Origin: CAWGMT01 sp963823675
Lineage (GTDB): Bacteria; Planctomycetota; Planctomycetia; Isosphaerales; Isosphaeraceae
Length of the DNA: 64,000 nt
Reading direction: 5' to 3'
Assembly (NCBI GenBank): GCA_963823675.1
Contig: CAWGMT010000026.1
Coordinates: 179,517 to 243,516, forward strand
The translations under genes were made by a program, and so were the position numbers. Below are positions 26,773 to 37,360 of the stretch, one piece after another. Within the stretch, counting starts at the first letter, position 1. Every line of letters starts with the position of its first letter. The notes below the pieces were generated by a model. It did not search any database and was not told the DNA's origin. It saw only the letters and a list, made by a program, of their open reading frames with translations.

Positions 26773-28017
26773 TCAAGCTCGCGTGATACCGGGGCCAGTC
26801 AAATTCGAGAGCGCGGCGCGGGCGGCGCGGGCCATGCGGGCACGAAGCGCGGGATCGCAACCTAGCCGTTCCATCCGCTCGGCCAGGGCATCGACGTCCC
26901 GAGGTGGAACGATGAACCCTTCCACGCCGTCGCGGACGACTGACCCCGCGCCGGGAGTGACCACGCTGGGCAAGCCGCAGGCCAGGGCCTCGTAGGTGAC
27001 GACGGCCGAGCCTTCAAAAAGCGATGGAAATACAAACACGTCGGCTGCCGCCATACGTTCTGGCATCTCGGCATGAGACACGCGGCCCAGCGGCTCGACC
27101 AGGTCGAGATAAGGCGCCAGTGGCGAGGCCGCGCGGGGCAACGGCCCCAGAAGCTGGAGCGTCCAGCCGCTCCGGCGGATCCGCAGCCACGCTTCGAGGA
27201 GGTATTTGATGCCTTTGCGCTGAGTAATGCCGCCCGCGAACAGAAACGTACAGCTTGATTGCTCGGCCCTGGAAACAGGACGAAAGCGACGGCAGTCGGC
27301 GGCATACGGAATCACCAAGATGCGATCCCGCGGCATCCCTTGGCGCGCAAGGGTGTTCGCGATGTGCTCGGACGGGACCAACACGCGATCGGCCAGCTCG
27401 ATATCCTGGAGCCGCCTCCGGTGCAGCCAGGCGAGCTCGTCGCGATCGAGCGCCCCGTCGCCGAGATAGATGGGCATGAAATCGGCCGCGGCCGAGGCTT
27501 CAGTCTCAAGCAGCTCCGCTTCTTCGCGCACGTCGCCGTGGACCATGCTCAGGATGGTCGGAATTCCAAGTTTCTTACACAGGGGCAGCGTCTTCTCGGA
27601 GCCGACGTCACTGAAGACCACGACAGCATCCGGCCGATCGCGGCGAATGACCCGCGCCACCGCGGCGTCAAATCGCGCGGTGCGCCACTGCGCCACCGCG
27701 CGCTTCAGACGCGGGCTCTTGCGGGCCAGGAAGCCTTCCAGCCGCAGTGCCAGGTCAAAGCTGGGCATCGGCTGGACGCGGCCTGAAGGAATCTCTGGGT
27801 CATGGCGGCGTAGCAGGACTCGCTCGATCCGTGCGAATCGCCGGCCGGCGATGCGACGCAACAGACCGGCAAATGCTCCTCTGGGGTTGTAGTAAGAGGC
27901 TGTAACGAAACCGCCGAGCAGGCCGGAGCGGCTCATGCCCACGGCGGCCTGGTAGGCCGGAGGCCGGGCGTCGGGGCAGGCGACCAGGACTCGCCATTTG
28001 ATTTTAGAGTGTTGCAT
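26773..28017 (-). CDS. Glycosyltransferase family 4
   Basis: 414 residues. GT-B fold: VLVACPDARPPAYQAAVGMS at the N-terminus, CTFLFAGGITQRKGIKYLLE at the domain switch, and the E(x7)E donor motif in FPSLFEGSAVVTYEALACGL. Its start overlaps the last 14 bases of gmd, indicating translational coupling in the same operon. An intergenic gap of 133 bases separates it from the downstream acyltransferase, the largest gap inside this part of the locus. Confidence 0.86.
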   Translation of the reverse strand: MQHSKIKWRVLVACPDARPPAYQAAVGMSRSGLLGGFVTASYYNPRGAFAGLLRRIAGRRFARIERVLLRRHDPEIPSGRVQPMPSFDLALRLEGFLARKSPRLKRAVAQWRTARFDAAVARVIRRDRPDAVVVFSDVGSEKTLPLCKKLGIPTILSMVHGDVREEAELLETEASAAADFMPIYLGDGALDRDELAWLHRRRLQDIELADRVLVPSEHIANTLARQGMPRDRILVIPYAADCRRFRPVSRAEQSSCTFLFAGGITQRKGIKYLLEAWLRIRRSGWTLQLLGPLPRAASPLAPYLDLVEPLGRVSHAEMPERMAAADVFVFPSLFEGSAVVTYEALACGLPSVVTPGAGSVVRDGVEGFIVPPRDVDALAERMERLGCDPALRARMARAARAALSNLTGPGITRA

Positions 28018-29023
28018 GATAAGTTCTGGCGAATTTTTCCCGCCGAGCCAGCTCGAGGTCGTGCTCCACCATCATCTTGACCAGTCCGCGAAAGTCGACT
28101 TCCGGCGCCCAGCCGAGCACCTGCCGCGCCTTGGAAGCGTCGCCCTCCAGCACGTCGACCTCGGACGGCCGGGTATAGCGCGGGTCAAATTCGACGAAGT
28201 CTCGATAGTCGAGATCCACCAGCGAAAAGGAGAGTTCGAGCAGCTCGCGCACCGAATGGGACTCGCCGGTGGCCACGACGTAATCGCCGGCCTTCTCCTG
28301 TTTGAGCATCAGCCACATGGCCCGGACATAGTCGCCGGCGAAGCCCCAATCGCGCTTGGCCTCGAGGTTGCCCATCACGAGCTTCTTCTGCAGGCCCTCC
28401 TTGATGCGGGAGGCCCCCAGCGTGACCTTGCGGGTGACAAACGACTCGCCACGGCGCGGGCTCTCGTGATTGAACAGGATCCCCGAACAGGCGAAAAGCC
28501 CGTAGGCTTCCCGATAATTGATGGTCTGCCAGTGGGCGTAGAGCTTGGCGCAGGCATAGGGGCTGCGGGGATGAAACGGCGTGGCAGGCCCCTGGGGCGG
28601 CGGGGCCGAGCCATACATCTCGGAGCTCGATGCCTGATAGAATCTCACCGGCATCGAACGATTCAAATGCCTGGCCGCTTCCAGAAGCCGCAAGCTGCCA
28701 AGGCCGACGACGTCCGCCGTGTAGAGTGGTTGGTCGAAAGACACACGGACATGGCTCTGAGCGCCGAGATTGTAGATTTCGTCGGGGCGGATTTGCTCCA
28801 TGACCAGGGCCAGGCTGGACGCATCGGAAAGATCGGCGTAATGAAGTTGCAACCGCTCGCCGCCCGGAGCATCACGCGAAAAGAGGTGGTCGATTCGCTG
28901 GCGGTTGAGACTGCTCGAGCGGCGCACCAGACCATGGACCTCGTAGTCCTGCTTGCTCAGAAGCAACTCGGCCAGGTATGAGCCGTCTTGACCGGTGATC
29001 CCGGTGATCAATGCGCGTTTCAT
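28004..29023 (-). CDS. gmd: GDP-mannose 4,6-dehydratase
   Basis: 339 residues, the expected length. It converts GDP-D-mannose to GDP-4-keto-6-deoxy-D-mannose, the precursor of GDP-fucose, GDP-rhamnose and perosamine. Diagnostic features are the extended-SDR motif ALITGITGQDGSYLAELLL at the N-terminus, GLVRRSSSLNRQRIDHL (NADP-binding Arg and Ser), NLGAQSHVRVSF, the active-site SSSEMYGSAPPPQGP, and the catalytic YACAK. No fcl or rmd gene for the next step is visible in this window. It lies 34 bases from epsI. Confidence 0.95.
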   Translation of the reverse strand: MKRALITGITGQDGSYLAELLLSKQDYEVHGLVRRSSSLNRQRIDHLFSRDAPGGERLQLHYADLSDASSLALVMEQIRPDEIYNLGAQSHVRVSFDQPLYTADVVGLGSLRLLEAARHLNRSMPVRFYQASSSEMYGSAPPPQGPATPFHPRSPYACAKLYAHWQTINYREAYGLFACSGILFNHESPRRGESFVTRKVTLGASRIKEGLQKKLVMGNLEAKRDWGFAGDYVRAMWLMLKQEKAGDYVVATGESHSVRELLELSFSLVDLDYRDFVEFDPRYTRPSEVDVLEGDASKARQVLGWAPEVDFRGLVKMMVEHDLELARREKFARTYHATL

Positions 29024-29057
29024 GGAAGCGATTTCCGGTTTGACTGTTCGACTGCGG

Positions 29058-29732
29058 TCACGGGATGTAGTAGTTGGCCCGGTCGCGGGGCAGAATCGGG
29101 TCCAGCGCCCTCATCAATTTCTGGGCGAACTCCTGAAGAATCTCGCCTTCCGGGTCGTTCTCGCCGGGGTAAAACGTCTCGACCGTCATCGACGATCCCC
29201 GCGTCGCCTGCCCATAAGCGCTCCGGCTGGTGATCGGGAGGCGCCTGACGTAGTTTTCGAGTTTCCCTTCTCCAAAAATGTAGTACCAGAATCCGACATG
29301 CTCGACCAGATCTCCTCGCGTATAGCCCAGCCGCGTCACGGGAATGACGCGTCCATCTCCCATGTCGATTTCAAGCTCGCGAGTCTGCGACTCGACCTTG
29401 GTCCATCCGCCCGAGGGTAAGCAGATCTCGGGCGTGTGCCGCAGGTTGGTTCCCTCTCGCGAGTAGTTGATCCAAAGTCGCATCGTCAAACCGGGATGCT
29501 TCGGGCTTTCATAGGCGCGGTTCAGATACCACGTGGTCTGGGATCGCTCGACGATGTCGGGGTTGACCGGCTGATCCTTGCCGATCCACTCGCCCAGTTC
29601 CTTGGGAAGGGACGCCAGCGGGCGCAGCAAGGGCGGCCGCTCCGTCCGGGTCAGCCGGACCAGCGTCGCCTGAGCCGCGAGCCCGGTCGAGAGCAAGACG
29701 CCGCAAAGCACTGTCCGTTTGATTCGTGTCAT
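29058..29732 (-). CDS. epsI: EpsI-family exosortase-associated protein
   Basis: 224 residues with an N-terminal hydrophobic segment (VLCGVLLSTGLAAQATLV). Family features are the GEWIGKDQPVNPDIVERSQT block, RLWINYSREGTNLRHTPEIC with the conserved H-P-E-x-C, and VGFWYYIFGEGKLENYVRRL. EpsI proteins are co-encoded with, or fused to, exosortases in polysaccharide loci; their biochemical task is unsettled. Here the gene follows the exosortase by 21 bases. Confidence 0.9.
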   Translation of the reverse strand: MTRIKRTVLCGVLLSTGLAAQATLVRLTRTERPPLLRPLASLPKELGEWIGKDQPVNPDIVERSQTTWYLNRAYESPKHPGLTMRLWINYSREGTNLRHTPEICLPSGGWTKVESQTRELEIDMGDGRVIPVTRLGYTRGDLVEHVGFWYYIFGEGKLENYVRRLPITSRSAYGQATRGSSMTVETFYPGENDPEGEILQEFAQKLMRALDPILPRDRANYYIP

Positions 29733-29753
29733 CAGAGTCCCTCCCAGCTCGGG

Positions 29754-30716
29754 TCAAACCGGAAGCGCAATGGTTTCCGCCGGTCGATTTGTGGGAATCA
29801 ATTGATGTAACACCCAACACTCCAGATTGAGAAGCAGCAGCCCGAATCCCATCATCAGCAAGCCCTCCAGCGTATGAAAGGCGCCCGACGCGTACTGCGG
29901 ATTGAGAAAGTGCATGACGTAGCCCGTCAGTACCACCCGCGCGATATTGGCCGAGAGCGCGATCGGGAAAGCCGACAGGATGACGACGACTCGATACCAG
30001 ATCGGGCGTATGCTGAGATAGGCGACGGCGGTGGTCAAGGCGAGGAACCCGGTCAACTGTCTGACGCCGCTGCACGCCTCGGCGACGAACAACTGCGTCC
30101 CGCCGGGCAGGGTCATCTTGTTCCCCTCGCGGAGGACCGGAACTCCCGAGGCGTTCATCGCGGTCGCGGCCACCCGGCTGGCGAGCAACTGGAGCGGCGA
30201 GGCGATCCTCGAGTAGAGCGCCACCGGCAGCGGAATCATGAAAATCAGAAAGAAGAACGCAAACCAGTATCGCCTCAGCGCCAGGCTTCCGAACAGGACG
30301 ACGAACAGGCCTGACATCGCCATCAGAAGCGCCAGATCGGCCACGAACGGAATCGGCACAACCACGGTAAAGAGCCGCACCGCCAGGGCGACCGAAAAGA
30401 GCAGGCAGCCCAGCTTGGCTCCCCCGCGAATCGGAATGGTGCCGCGCCGAAAGACCAGGCTGGCGAAGTAGATGCTGATCAGGGGCACCAGAAACCCGTG
30501 GCTGTAGTTCTCGTCGTTGGTCCAGTGGTAGTAGAAATGGCCGAAACTGTCCCAGAACAGCCTGACGAAGAGAACCAGACAGACGACGATCCCGATCCCG
30601 TAGCGGAGTTCACCGGGCTTCCCGAGCCCTGAAAAGCTGAGCGTGCGCGATCCCGCGGTGTCGATTTCCACGGCTTTCCCAGCACGAGGCGGGGGTGATT
30701 GCAATATGACCGTCAT
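29754..30716 (-). CDS. Exosortase (PEP-CTERM protein-sorting transpeptidase)
   Basis: 320 residues with about eight helices. The exosortase catalytic triad is visible: Cys in FVAEACSGVRQLTGF, Arg in LSANIARVVLTGYVM, and His in GAFHTLEGLLMMG. The N-terminal part has FYYHWTNDENYSHGFLVPLI, the conserved Y-x-H-G motif. It would recognise PEP-CTERM signals like those at 3514-4218 and 46910-47608. Position between the FHA-TPR gene and epsI within a glycan locus is the usual setting for these enzymes. Confidence 0.92.
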   Translation of the reverse strand: MTVILQSPPPRAGKAVEIDTAGSRTLSFSGLGKPGELRYGIGIVVCLVLFVRLFWDSFGHFYYHWTNDENYSHGFLVPLISIYFASLVFRRGTIPIRGGAKLGCLLFSVALAVRLFTVVVPIPFVADLALLMAMSGLFVVLFGSLALRRYWFAFFFLIFMIPLPVALYSRIASPLQLLASRVAATAMNASGVPVLREGNKMTLPGGTQLFVAEACSGVRQLTGFLALTTAVAYLSIRPIWYRVVVILSAFPIALSANIARVVLTGYVMHFLNPQYASGAFHTLEGLLMMGFGLLLLNLECWVLHQLIPTNRPAETIALPV

Positions 30717-30784
30717 GGCTGGTCGTCCTTAATTCCATCCCTGGTAGACTTGCAACTGAATCGGAAGATCGCTTGGTCTCTCAC

Positions 30785-33420
30785 TCAATTTGCCCTGGTC
30801 CCGGTCGAGCGTAGCCGCGCCCGCTGGCCAGCCGATCGCTGACTTTCGGTTGCTCGCCGGCTGATGTCGTCGCTGGTCTGGACCGCGAGCGCGGCCCGAA
30901 GCGCGGTCTGCCGCTGCCCGTCGTCCTCAAGACGCAACGCGATATCGGCCAGGTTGAACCACCAGGAACGCCTGATCGTGTCGTCGTCGATCAGGTCGAT
31001 GGCCTGGTGGTACTCTTGCTCGGCTTCTTTCCAGTGCGATAAGAGCGCGTGGGCCTCGGCTCGCGCGGCGGCGAGCACGGGATCGTCGGCCCGCTTCCGT
31101 GTGCGATGCTCGTCTGCTCGCAGGAAGAGAACCATCAGTTCCTCCGCGTCGTGCCGCCGCTCTGCGCCAGCAACCGTGCGGCGACCAGGGGAACGTTCGA
31201 GTCCATCGGCAGGATGCGGGACCAATCCGCGAATGTCCACTCGCGCTGGGAGATCACAGCACGCACGACCTCGCGGACGGCGTCTTCTCCAGGAAGCAAG
31301 TAGCGCGGCGCCGCGGGATCGTCGCTGAACCGCGGGGCGCCGTAGCCCGAGAGCTCGCGGTGGGACGCGATTTCCAGAGCCTTGCGGTACGTCTCCAGAG
31401 CGGCGTCCTTCCTGCCCGCTGCGAGCAGCCAGCGAGCGCTCGTGGCCAGGCTCAGTCCGTCGCGGCTCAAGCCCAGCTTGTCGATCGAAACAACCGCGGC
31501 TCCCTCTCCTCGATCGAGCTGTGCGAGCCCCAGCCGCGCCGTCGGATTGATGGGTGACACCTGCATGGCTTGCTCAAAGAGCGCCTTGACGTCGGGCGAC
31601 GTCGGGCCCGCGTCCGCGTCGCCCGAGCGGCTGTTGTAAAGGCCCCAGTGGGCGAGGTGTTGCGCTGTCGTTCGCACCCAGGTGCCCTCGGACGGCGCAA
31701 CTCCGTCGGGCAGCGGCCGCTTGGGTCCGCCGGTTCTGGCACTCAGCAGCCGCTCGGTCATGATCGAGGCCGAATAGGAATCACCAGCCCACGCCAAGGA
31801 CAGAATGCAGCCTGCGGTCCCGCACACGAGCACAAGAAGCGCGATCGGCGGCCCCGTCAGCCAGGCCGGCAACAACCACTGCCCTGGCGCGCGCGAGACA
31901 GTCGGCAACTCGCCGGATCGGGTCTGCTGGCGCACCGCAGGCTGTGTTCGGGAACGTCGAGCGGCTTGGTGCGCCGCCAAAATCTCCCTGGCCGACGGCC
32001 ACTGCAAGTCGTCCGGATCGGTGTACTGACCCTCGCTCTTGCGATCAGCACTACGCGCAACGGCCCCACGGGTCCCAATCAGTGGAGCGGCGTAAAGGAG
32101 ACCATCTGGCGTCTGATGCGATTCGGCGGACGACGAGGCGTGGTGCGTTCGTGAATCGTTGGGTCTGGCCGTCGAGACCGAGCGCGCGGCTCGCGGCTCG
32201 CTTTGTTGCTGAGCGCTCTTCCCGACGAGTTTCCCCTCGGCGGGAAGGGGAGGTGAGGGTCGGATGCCCTCGTCAGCCGCGGCTTCCAGTAGGGCGGCGG
32301 CCGCCAGAGCAGTCGCTGTTAGAGCGGAACCTTGGCCGCCTCGATGTTCTTCTAACGTCTCAGCGGTCATCGATTCAACGGAAGGCTGGTCGCCTCGGAC
32401 TTCTTCACTTGGAGTTTCCGTAGCTAGCGGGCGTTGCGGCGCAGGAACGTCGAAAGCCGCCAGAGGCTCTGTAAGCGCGCCTCCGTCGTGGGGTGGCGGG
32501 GATTCCTGCGCGAGCGAATCGACGATCTCGTCAGTCGGTGCCCAGTGATCCCAAAACGATGCGGGAGCGCCGCGCGGATCTGGTGCGTCGCACGCCGAGC
32601 GGTCCCGCGGTAGGTCGATCGGCGGAACATCCCCCATCGGGGCCGCGCGATCGCACGGAATGAGTGGAATCGCGGAAGAGTGTTGACCTACAACTGCGCG
32701 ATCCGTTCCGTCGGTTATCTTGGTCCGCGGTGGAACGATGGGACTGGAGCGTGGGGTCGGCGGTTCCTTGAGCGGGACCGACTCAAAACCGGCGCCGTAT
32801 GCCGGTCGAGCGGGTTCTCTGGCAGGGTTGTACCGCTCGGCACGAGATTTGATCTCGGCTCCGGCCGCTCTCCAGCGCGACTCCCAGCGGTGCTTGAGGA
32901 TATCCGCCGGCGACGGATCGGGCACAGTGCTTGGATCCGGTTCCTCGGTCGCGCGGGGCGAGACTGGCTCGCTCGTCCGATCTTCCGGCAGTAAATCGGC
33001 GGCGGTCGCGTTTCCAGAAGCTGGGACCGGCGTCGTTTCCGGCTTATCGACGGGCCTGACTTCCTCGAACGCCCGGGGTTTGGGCGTCCCGTACAGGCCC
33101 CAGTCGGGTTCGGCGGTCCGATCCTGGCGCAGAGTAAGGCAGTAGCCGCCGACGTGAAATGGCACGTCGAAGGGTAAGAGACAGGGACCATCCACCGGCC
33201 GGCCCTCGAACCGAACGGGGCTCGCAGTCGCGACCGGAACCAGGTACCACGAATTGCCCCGGCGCTTGAGCTGGCAGGCGATCTCGGCGAGATCGTGCTC
33301 GGACAGCCGGACCTCGCAGTAGGCCGCACGGCCGATCCGGACCGAAATCCAGGGAATCTCCACCGCGCGAACCGGTCCCGATTCACGATCTTGGATGTGG
33401 AGACAAGTGGACTTCGTCAT
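30785..33420 (-). CDS. FHA-like N-terminus, transmembrane segment and TPR C-terminus protein; frame-split near 31150
   Basis: Start ATG 33420 (MTKSTCLHIQDRESGPVRAV). The first ~110 residues resemble an FHA fold (ISVRIGRAAYCEVRLSEHDL with the R-x-x-x-C/S-E stretch, then FEGRPVDGPCLLPFDVPFHV). A long Pro/Ser-rich low-complexity linker follows, then a membrane helix (GPPIALLVLVCGTAGCILSL) and TPR-like helices (NPTARLGLAQLDRGEGAAVV, KDAALETYRKALEIASHREL). Near 31150 the frame changes by one base and continues as RRHDAEELMVLFLRADEH through more TPRs to 30785. FHA domains bind phosphothreonine, so this may link kinase signalling to exopolysaccharide or exosortase function, which is inference. Confidence 0.7.
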
Positions 33421-33464
33421 GGTGGGATCGACTCCTCCTTGAGCCATTCCGGGATCGGAATGGT

Positions 33465-35036
33465 TCACCCACGTTCGACAAATAAATCGGTACCGCCGGC
33501 CAGCCAGCGATTCCAGGCCCCACCGAGCGCACTGGCCGAGATGGCGACGGCCGGCAGTTCGGTGGTCCAATGAACGGAAGACCATAGACTAAAGCTCAAG
33601 GCCGCCCCGATCAAGCCGTAACTGAGCGTGCGGTCGGCCGTACCCACGGCTTTCACACACCAGGGCAGCCGGCAAAGACTCCAAAGGACGGCCAACAGGG
33701 CGACACCCAGCCCGACCGCTCCCGATTCCAGTCCGTACTGAAGCAAGCTGCTCATCGCCGTGGTGGCCGTGGCGTCGTGGGTTTTGTAATAGGGGTGAAT
33801 CGATCGGAAGCTCCCGAGGCCCGTACCGACCAGCGGAAAGTCCTTGAAAATCGGCAGGCTCTCCTGCCAGACCAGCTTGGTCGATTCCCAGGAAATCGGC
33901 TGCAAGGGCGGCGAGCCTCCCACCAGGGCCGGCCACGCCCTTGCCAGCACCGCACCGGCCCCCAAACACGCCAGCAGCAGCCCGGTCAGCCAAAGCGCGG
34001 GCCAGCGCGATGGCGGCGTGAAGGCCGACGGTAATCCGACGGCGACAACCCCCAGGGCGAACGGCATCCAGAACCAGGGTCCGGCCAGGAAGCCCACCAG
34101 CGCGGAACTGGTGGACAACAGGACAACGAGCAAAGCCAGCAGACTGCCGTGCCCGGTCTGCCTCAAGCGGACCGAAAGGCTCTCGCGACTGCCGCGCGGT
34201 GAGATCAAATGAAGCACGATCGCCAGCGCCAGCGGCATGGCCAGCGACCCGAACGCGAGGAACGCGCCTGGCCCTCCCATGAGCGTCCCGAACAGGAACG
34301 GCCGCTCGGGAACGAGGGCGACCCGCTCCCGGCCCGAGCTCGCGGCCGGCTCGGGATCGTCCAATCGCTTCATGAGCGCGACAGTCGGCGACTCGAGCAG
34401 ATCGTCGCGCGACGGCCCCCACACCGGAGCGCTCCCCGGCAGATACACGCCGAAGAGCCCTTCGACGTGGCAAGTCATCTGGACGAGCCCCAAAGCACCA
34501 TTGAGCAGGAACGCCGCGACGACGCATCCTGATACCAGATAAAGCCGGCGCAGGCGGTCGGCAAAGTGCGAGACGCTCCAGAAGATGCCCAGGCAGGCGG
34601 CGGCCCCGACCAGCGCACGCAAGGTTGCGGCGCGGTCGAGCGTTGCCGGCGAGCGAACCCGGGCCGGCTCGACGACCGGGGCGGCGGGATCATCGGACCG
34701 GGCCAGTCGCGGAATCCCGCCCGAGGCGTAGATCTCGTGCGCCCCGCCGGAAAGACGTCGAGCCAAGGACTCCGGCAGCGGCACAAGCTGGACGATCCCC
34801 AGCGCCAGGACGAGTAATCCCAACATGGTCAACGGACTTTTCAAGAATGGCACCCGGCCCCGAATCAAGAGCTGCGCCACCTTGAGAACGACGAGCAGGA
34901 AGGCCAGGAAAGCGAGCGCCGGACGAAACCACCAGACGGCACCGCCGAAGAAGAAGGCGCTGCCCAGGAGGAGCGCCAGCACGGTGGCGGCGAGCAGACG
35001 GTCGATCGTGCGTTCAATCCTTTGCCGCAAGTCCAA
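33465..35036 (-). CDS. O-antigen ligase-like membrane protein (WaaL/Wzy superfamily)
   Basis: 523 residues with 10-12 helices (LLAATVLALLLGSAFFFGGA, LAFLAFLLVVLKVAQLLI, FLAFGSLAMPLALAIVLHLI). The large soluble loop ends in PLVGTGLGSFRSIHPYYKTH, which matches the G-x-G-x-x-x-x-x-x-P/Y motif of the O-antigen ligase family, followed by SSLLQYGLESGAVGLGVALL. The family includes both ligases and polymerases, so its exact step (polymerising or ligating glycan) is open; a second Wzy-like candidate lies at 24169-25530. Confidence 0.8.
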   Translation of the reverse strand: MDLRQRIERTIDRLLAATVLALLLGSAFFFGGAVWWFRPALAFLAFLLVVLKVAQLLIRGRVPFLKSPLTMLGLLVLALGIVQLVPLPESLARRLSGGAHEIYASGGIPRLARSDDPAAPVVEPARVRSPATLDRAATLRALVGAAACLGIFWSVSHFADRLRRLYLVSGCVVAAFLLNGALGLVQMTCHVEGLFGVYLPGSAPVWGPSRDDLLESPTVALMKRLDDPEPAASSGRERVALVPERPFLFGTLMGGPGAFLAFGSLAMPLALAIVLHLISPRGSRESLSVRLRQTGHGSLLALLVVLLSTSSALVGFLAGPWFWMPFALGVVAVGLPSAFTPPSRWPALWLTGLLLACLGAGAVLARAWPALVGGSPPLQPISWESTKLVWQESLPIFKDFPLVGTGLGSFRSIHPYYKTHDATATTAMSSLLQYGLESGAVGLGVALLAVLWSLCRLPWCVKAVGTADRTLSYGLIGAALSFSLWSSVHWTTELPAVAISASALGGAWNRWLAGGTDLFVERG

Positions 35037-35081
35037 GCTGAGCCTCTCTCGCAGGTATCTTGAAAGGTCGATGCTTGCAAA

Positions 35082-37360
35082 TCAAGTCTCGACTGATCCG
35101 GCCATCGCCACCGAGCTCTCGTCGCTTTGCTCCATCTCGATGCCCGAGGAGCGTCGCCGCTCTTGCCCCCAAGGATCACGCTCTATTCCCGCTGCCGGCA
35201 ACGGCTCGTATCCGTAGCTTGACCAGTTGTCCATGTCCTCGGTGAGGCCGTTGAAGACAACGCCCGCGATGACCACATGAGACTGCTCGAGCATGGTCTT
35301 GGCTCGGTGCAGGGTCATCAATTGATGCGAGCCGGACCGCACGACCAGTAGCGCGGCGTCGACGATTCGACCGAGCACGCGGCAGTCCGCCAGTCCCAGC
35401 ACCGCCGGTCCATCGAGGATCACGCGGTCATAGTGGTGCGACACGGCCAAGAGCACCTGGCGCAGCTCGCGGGTTCCCAGGATCTCGATCGGAATCGCGC
35501 GGGTTTCGCCCGTCGGGATGAAGTCAAGATTGGGGATCTCGGTGTGCCGTACCGTCCTCTGCCAGGGCAGCTCGCCGCGCAGCACGTCGACCAATCCGTG
35601 GACTTCCCCGGGCGGTTGGTCGTCGATAAAAACCTCGGCCAGGCTGGGCCTGCGCAAGTCGACATCCAGGAGCAAGGTCCGCTCGCCCGCCCGGCGCAGG
35701 TGGCCGCGAGGTTGAGTGCGGTCGTGCTCTTGCCTTCGCCGGCCTTGGCGCTGGTCACCAGCAAGGTGACGATCGGCCCACGCTTATCGGTGATCCCCAG
35801 CAGGCTGGCCCGAACGTTGCGATAGGCGTCGGCTTCAATCGAGTCGGGCGTGCCCGAAGTCCACAGGTGGCCCCCGCGCTGGGTCAGGGCCGTGCGCCGG
35901 ATCCGTGGGACTACCCCCAGGAGGGCAAGAGTCAGGCCGTGCGCCACGTGCTCGGGAACCTTGACCGAGTGATCGACGTGCTCGAGCAGACAGACCAGGC
36001 CGATCCCCAGGAGGAAACTACCCAAGAGACCCAGGACGATCAGCATCGGGCGGTTGGGCTTGGTGGGAGCGGTCGGCTCGGCCACGCCGCTGGGAGGGAT
36101 CCGAACGCAATCACTGCTCACGACCGACCGTTTCAAAATCTCGAAATCAGCGAGCTTCTCCTCGGCGCGCGCCACCTGTCTGGCCTTCTCCTCGCGATCC
36201 CGCAAAAGGGCCAAAACGCGCTGATGCTCGGGAATCGAATCCTGCATCTTGCCCAGCAGCTTTTCATGCTCGATGCGGTCATTCTCGATTTCACGGTTGT
36301 ATTGCTCGATCAGCATCTCCGTCGGAGACGCCGCCATCTCGGTCTTGATCGAGCGCAGGGCTTCGAGCTCGTCGAGGATATCATCAAGGCTCTTGGCCCA
36401 AACCTGGACCGCGGGATCGCTGTTGAAGTTGCGAATCGTTCTTTTCATGTGCAGCAGGAAGTTGTGGTGCTTTTTTGCCTGCGCCTCGAGCTGGGCGATC
36501 CGGCCTTCCCTGGCGTCCGCCCGCGGATCGGGCTGAAACTTGGGAAACATCTCAGCATAGAGCTTCTGCTGCTGAATCTCGTCCAGCTTCGCGGTCTTTT
36601 GCTGGAGGATCGTTCCTAGATTTACATATTTTTCCTCAAGGATGCTTCTGCCCCCAGGACCGAGAGTCCGCGTCTTCCGGAGGGACTCGTCGACCAGTGA
36701 ATCGAGCTCCGCCAAGCCGCCTCTGAGCTTCTTCAAACTGTCCTGGGCAAACTGAGTGGTCGCCACCAGCTTCTTGGAATTGTCCTCGGTCACTTCCTCC
36801 TTGAATTTGTCCAGAAGCGTATCGAGTAGCTTCTTGGCGCGCGCCGGATCGTTGGACTCGAGGCTGACGATGAACCTGTTGGTCTTCTTCCACTGGGTAA
36901 CGACCAGGCTCTTGAAAAGCTCGATTGCGGAATCGCCGGACTGGTTCGCTTCGGGAACGATGCCGGGATCGCTGACGACCCGTTCGTGCAGCCACTTGCT
37001 CCGCAGCCAGCCCTCGCGAATCGGCACGTACAGGGCCGCGCTCGCCGAGTCGCGCCGTCCGATGTCGTGCGTGACGAGCGCCGACAGCGCCGGGTCGATC
37101 TCGGGAGGATTGATCTCGATTTCGGTCGTGGCGAGGTAGACCGGCGGCATCTTCAGAACGAGGATCGCAGCGCCAATCGCCATTGGCACGCTGATCGCAA
37201 GCACCATCCAGAATCTCCGCCGCAGCGCCCGGAGATAGTTGGAGGTCGTCTTGACCGCGGCGGGGTTGACCAAGAGTGGGGCTGGAGCGGGAGCGGTCGC
37301 CTGCCGAGGTGAAATGCCGCCAGGAGCGGGATTACTCCGAACGTGTTGAATTTCGTCCAT
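35082..37360 (-). CDS. Wzc-like chain-length determinant / bacterial tyrosine kinase, frame-split near 35700
   Basis: About 760 residues from ATG 37360, preceded by GGAGGCGGCC. N-terminal Wzz domain with first helix FWMVLAISVPMAIGAAILVL, then a long coiled coil (SLKKLRGGLAELDSLVDESL, ARAEEKLADFEILKRSVVSS), the P-rich second helix (PTKPNRPMLIVLGLLGSFLL), and the BY-kinase: Walker A SAKAGEGKSTTALNL, Walker A' LLLDVDLRRPSLAEV, Walker B VILDGPAVLGLADC. The frame changes by one base between ALNLAAT and RRAGERTLLLDV. The C-terminus has only two close tyrosines (SYGYE), not the long Tyr cluster of Wzc. It controls polymer length and export. Confidence 0.85.
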
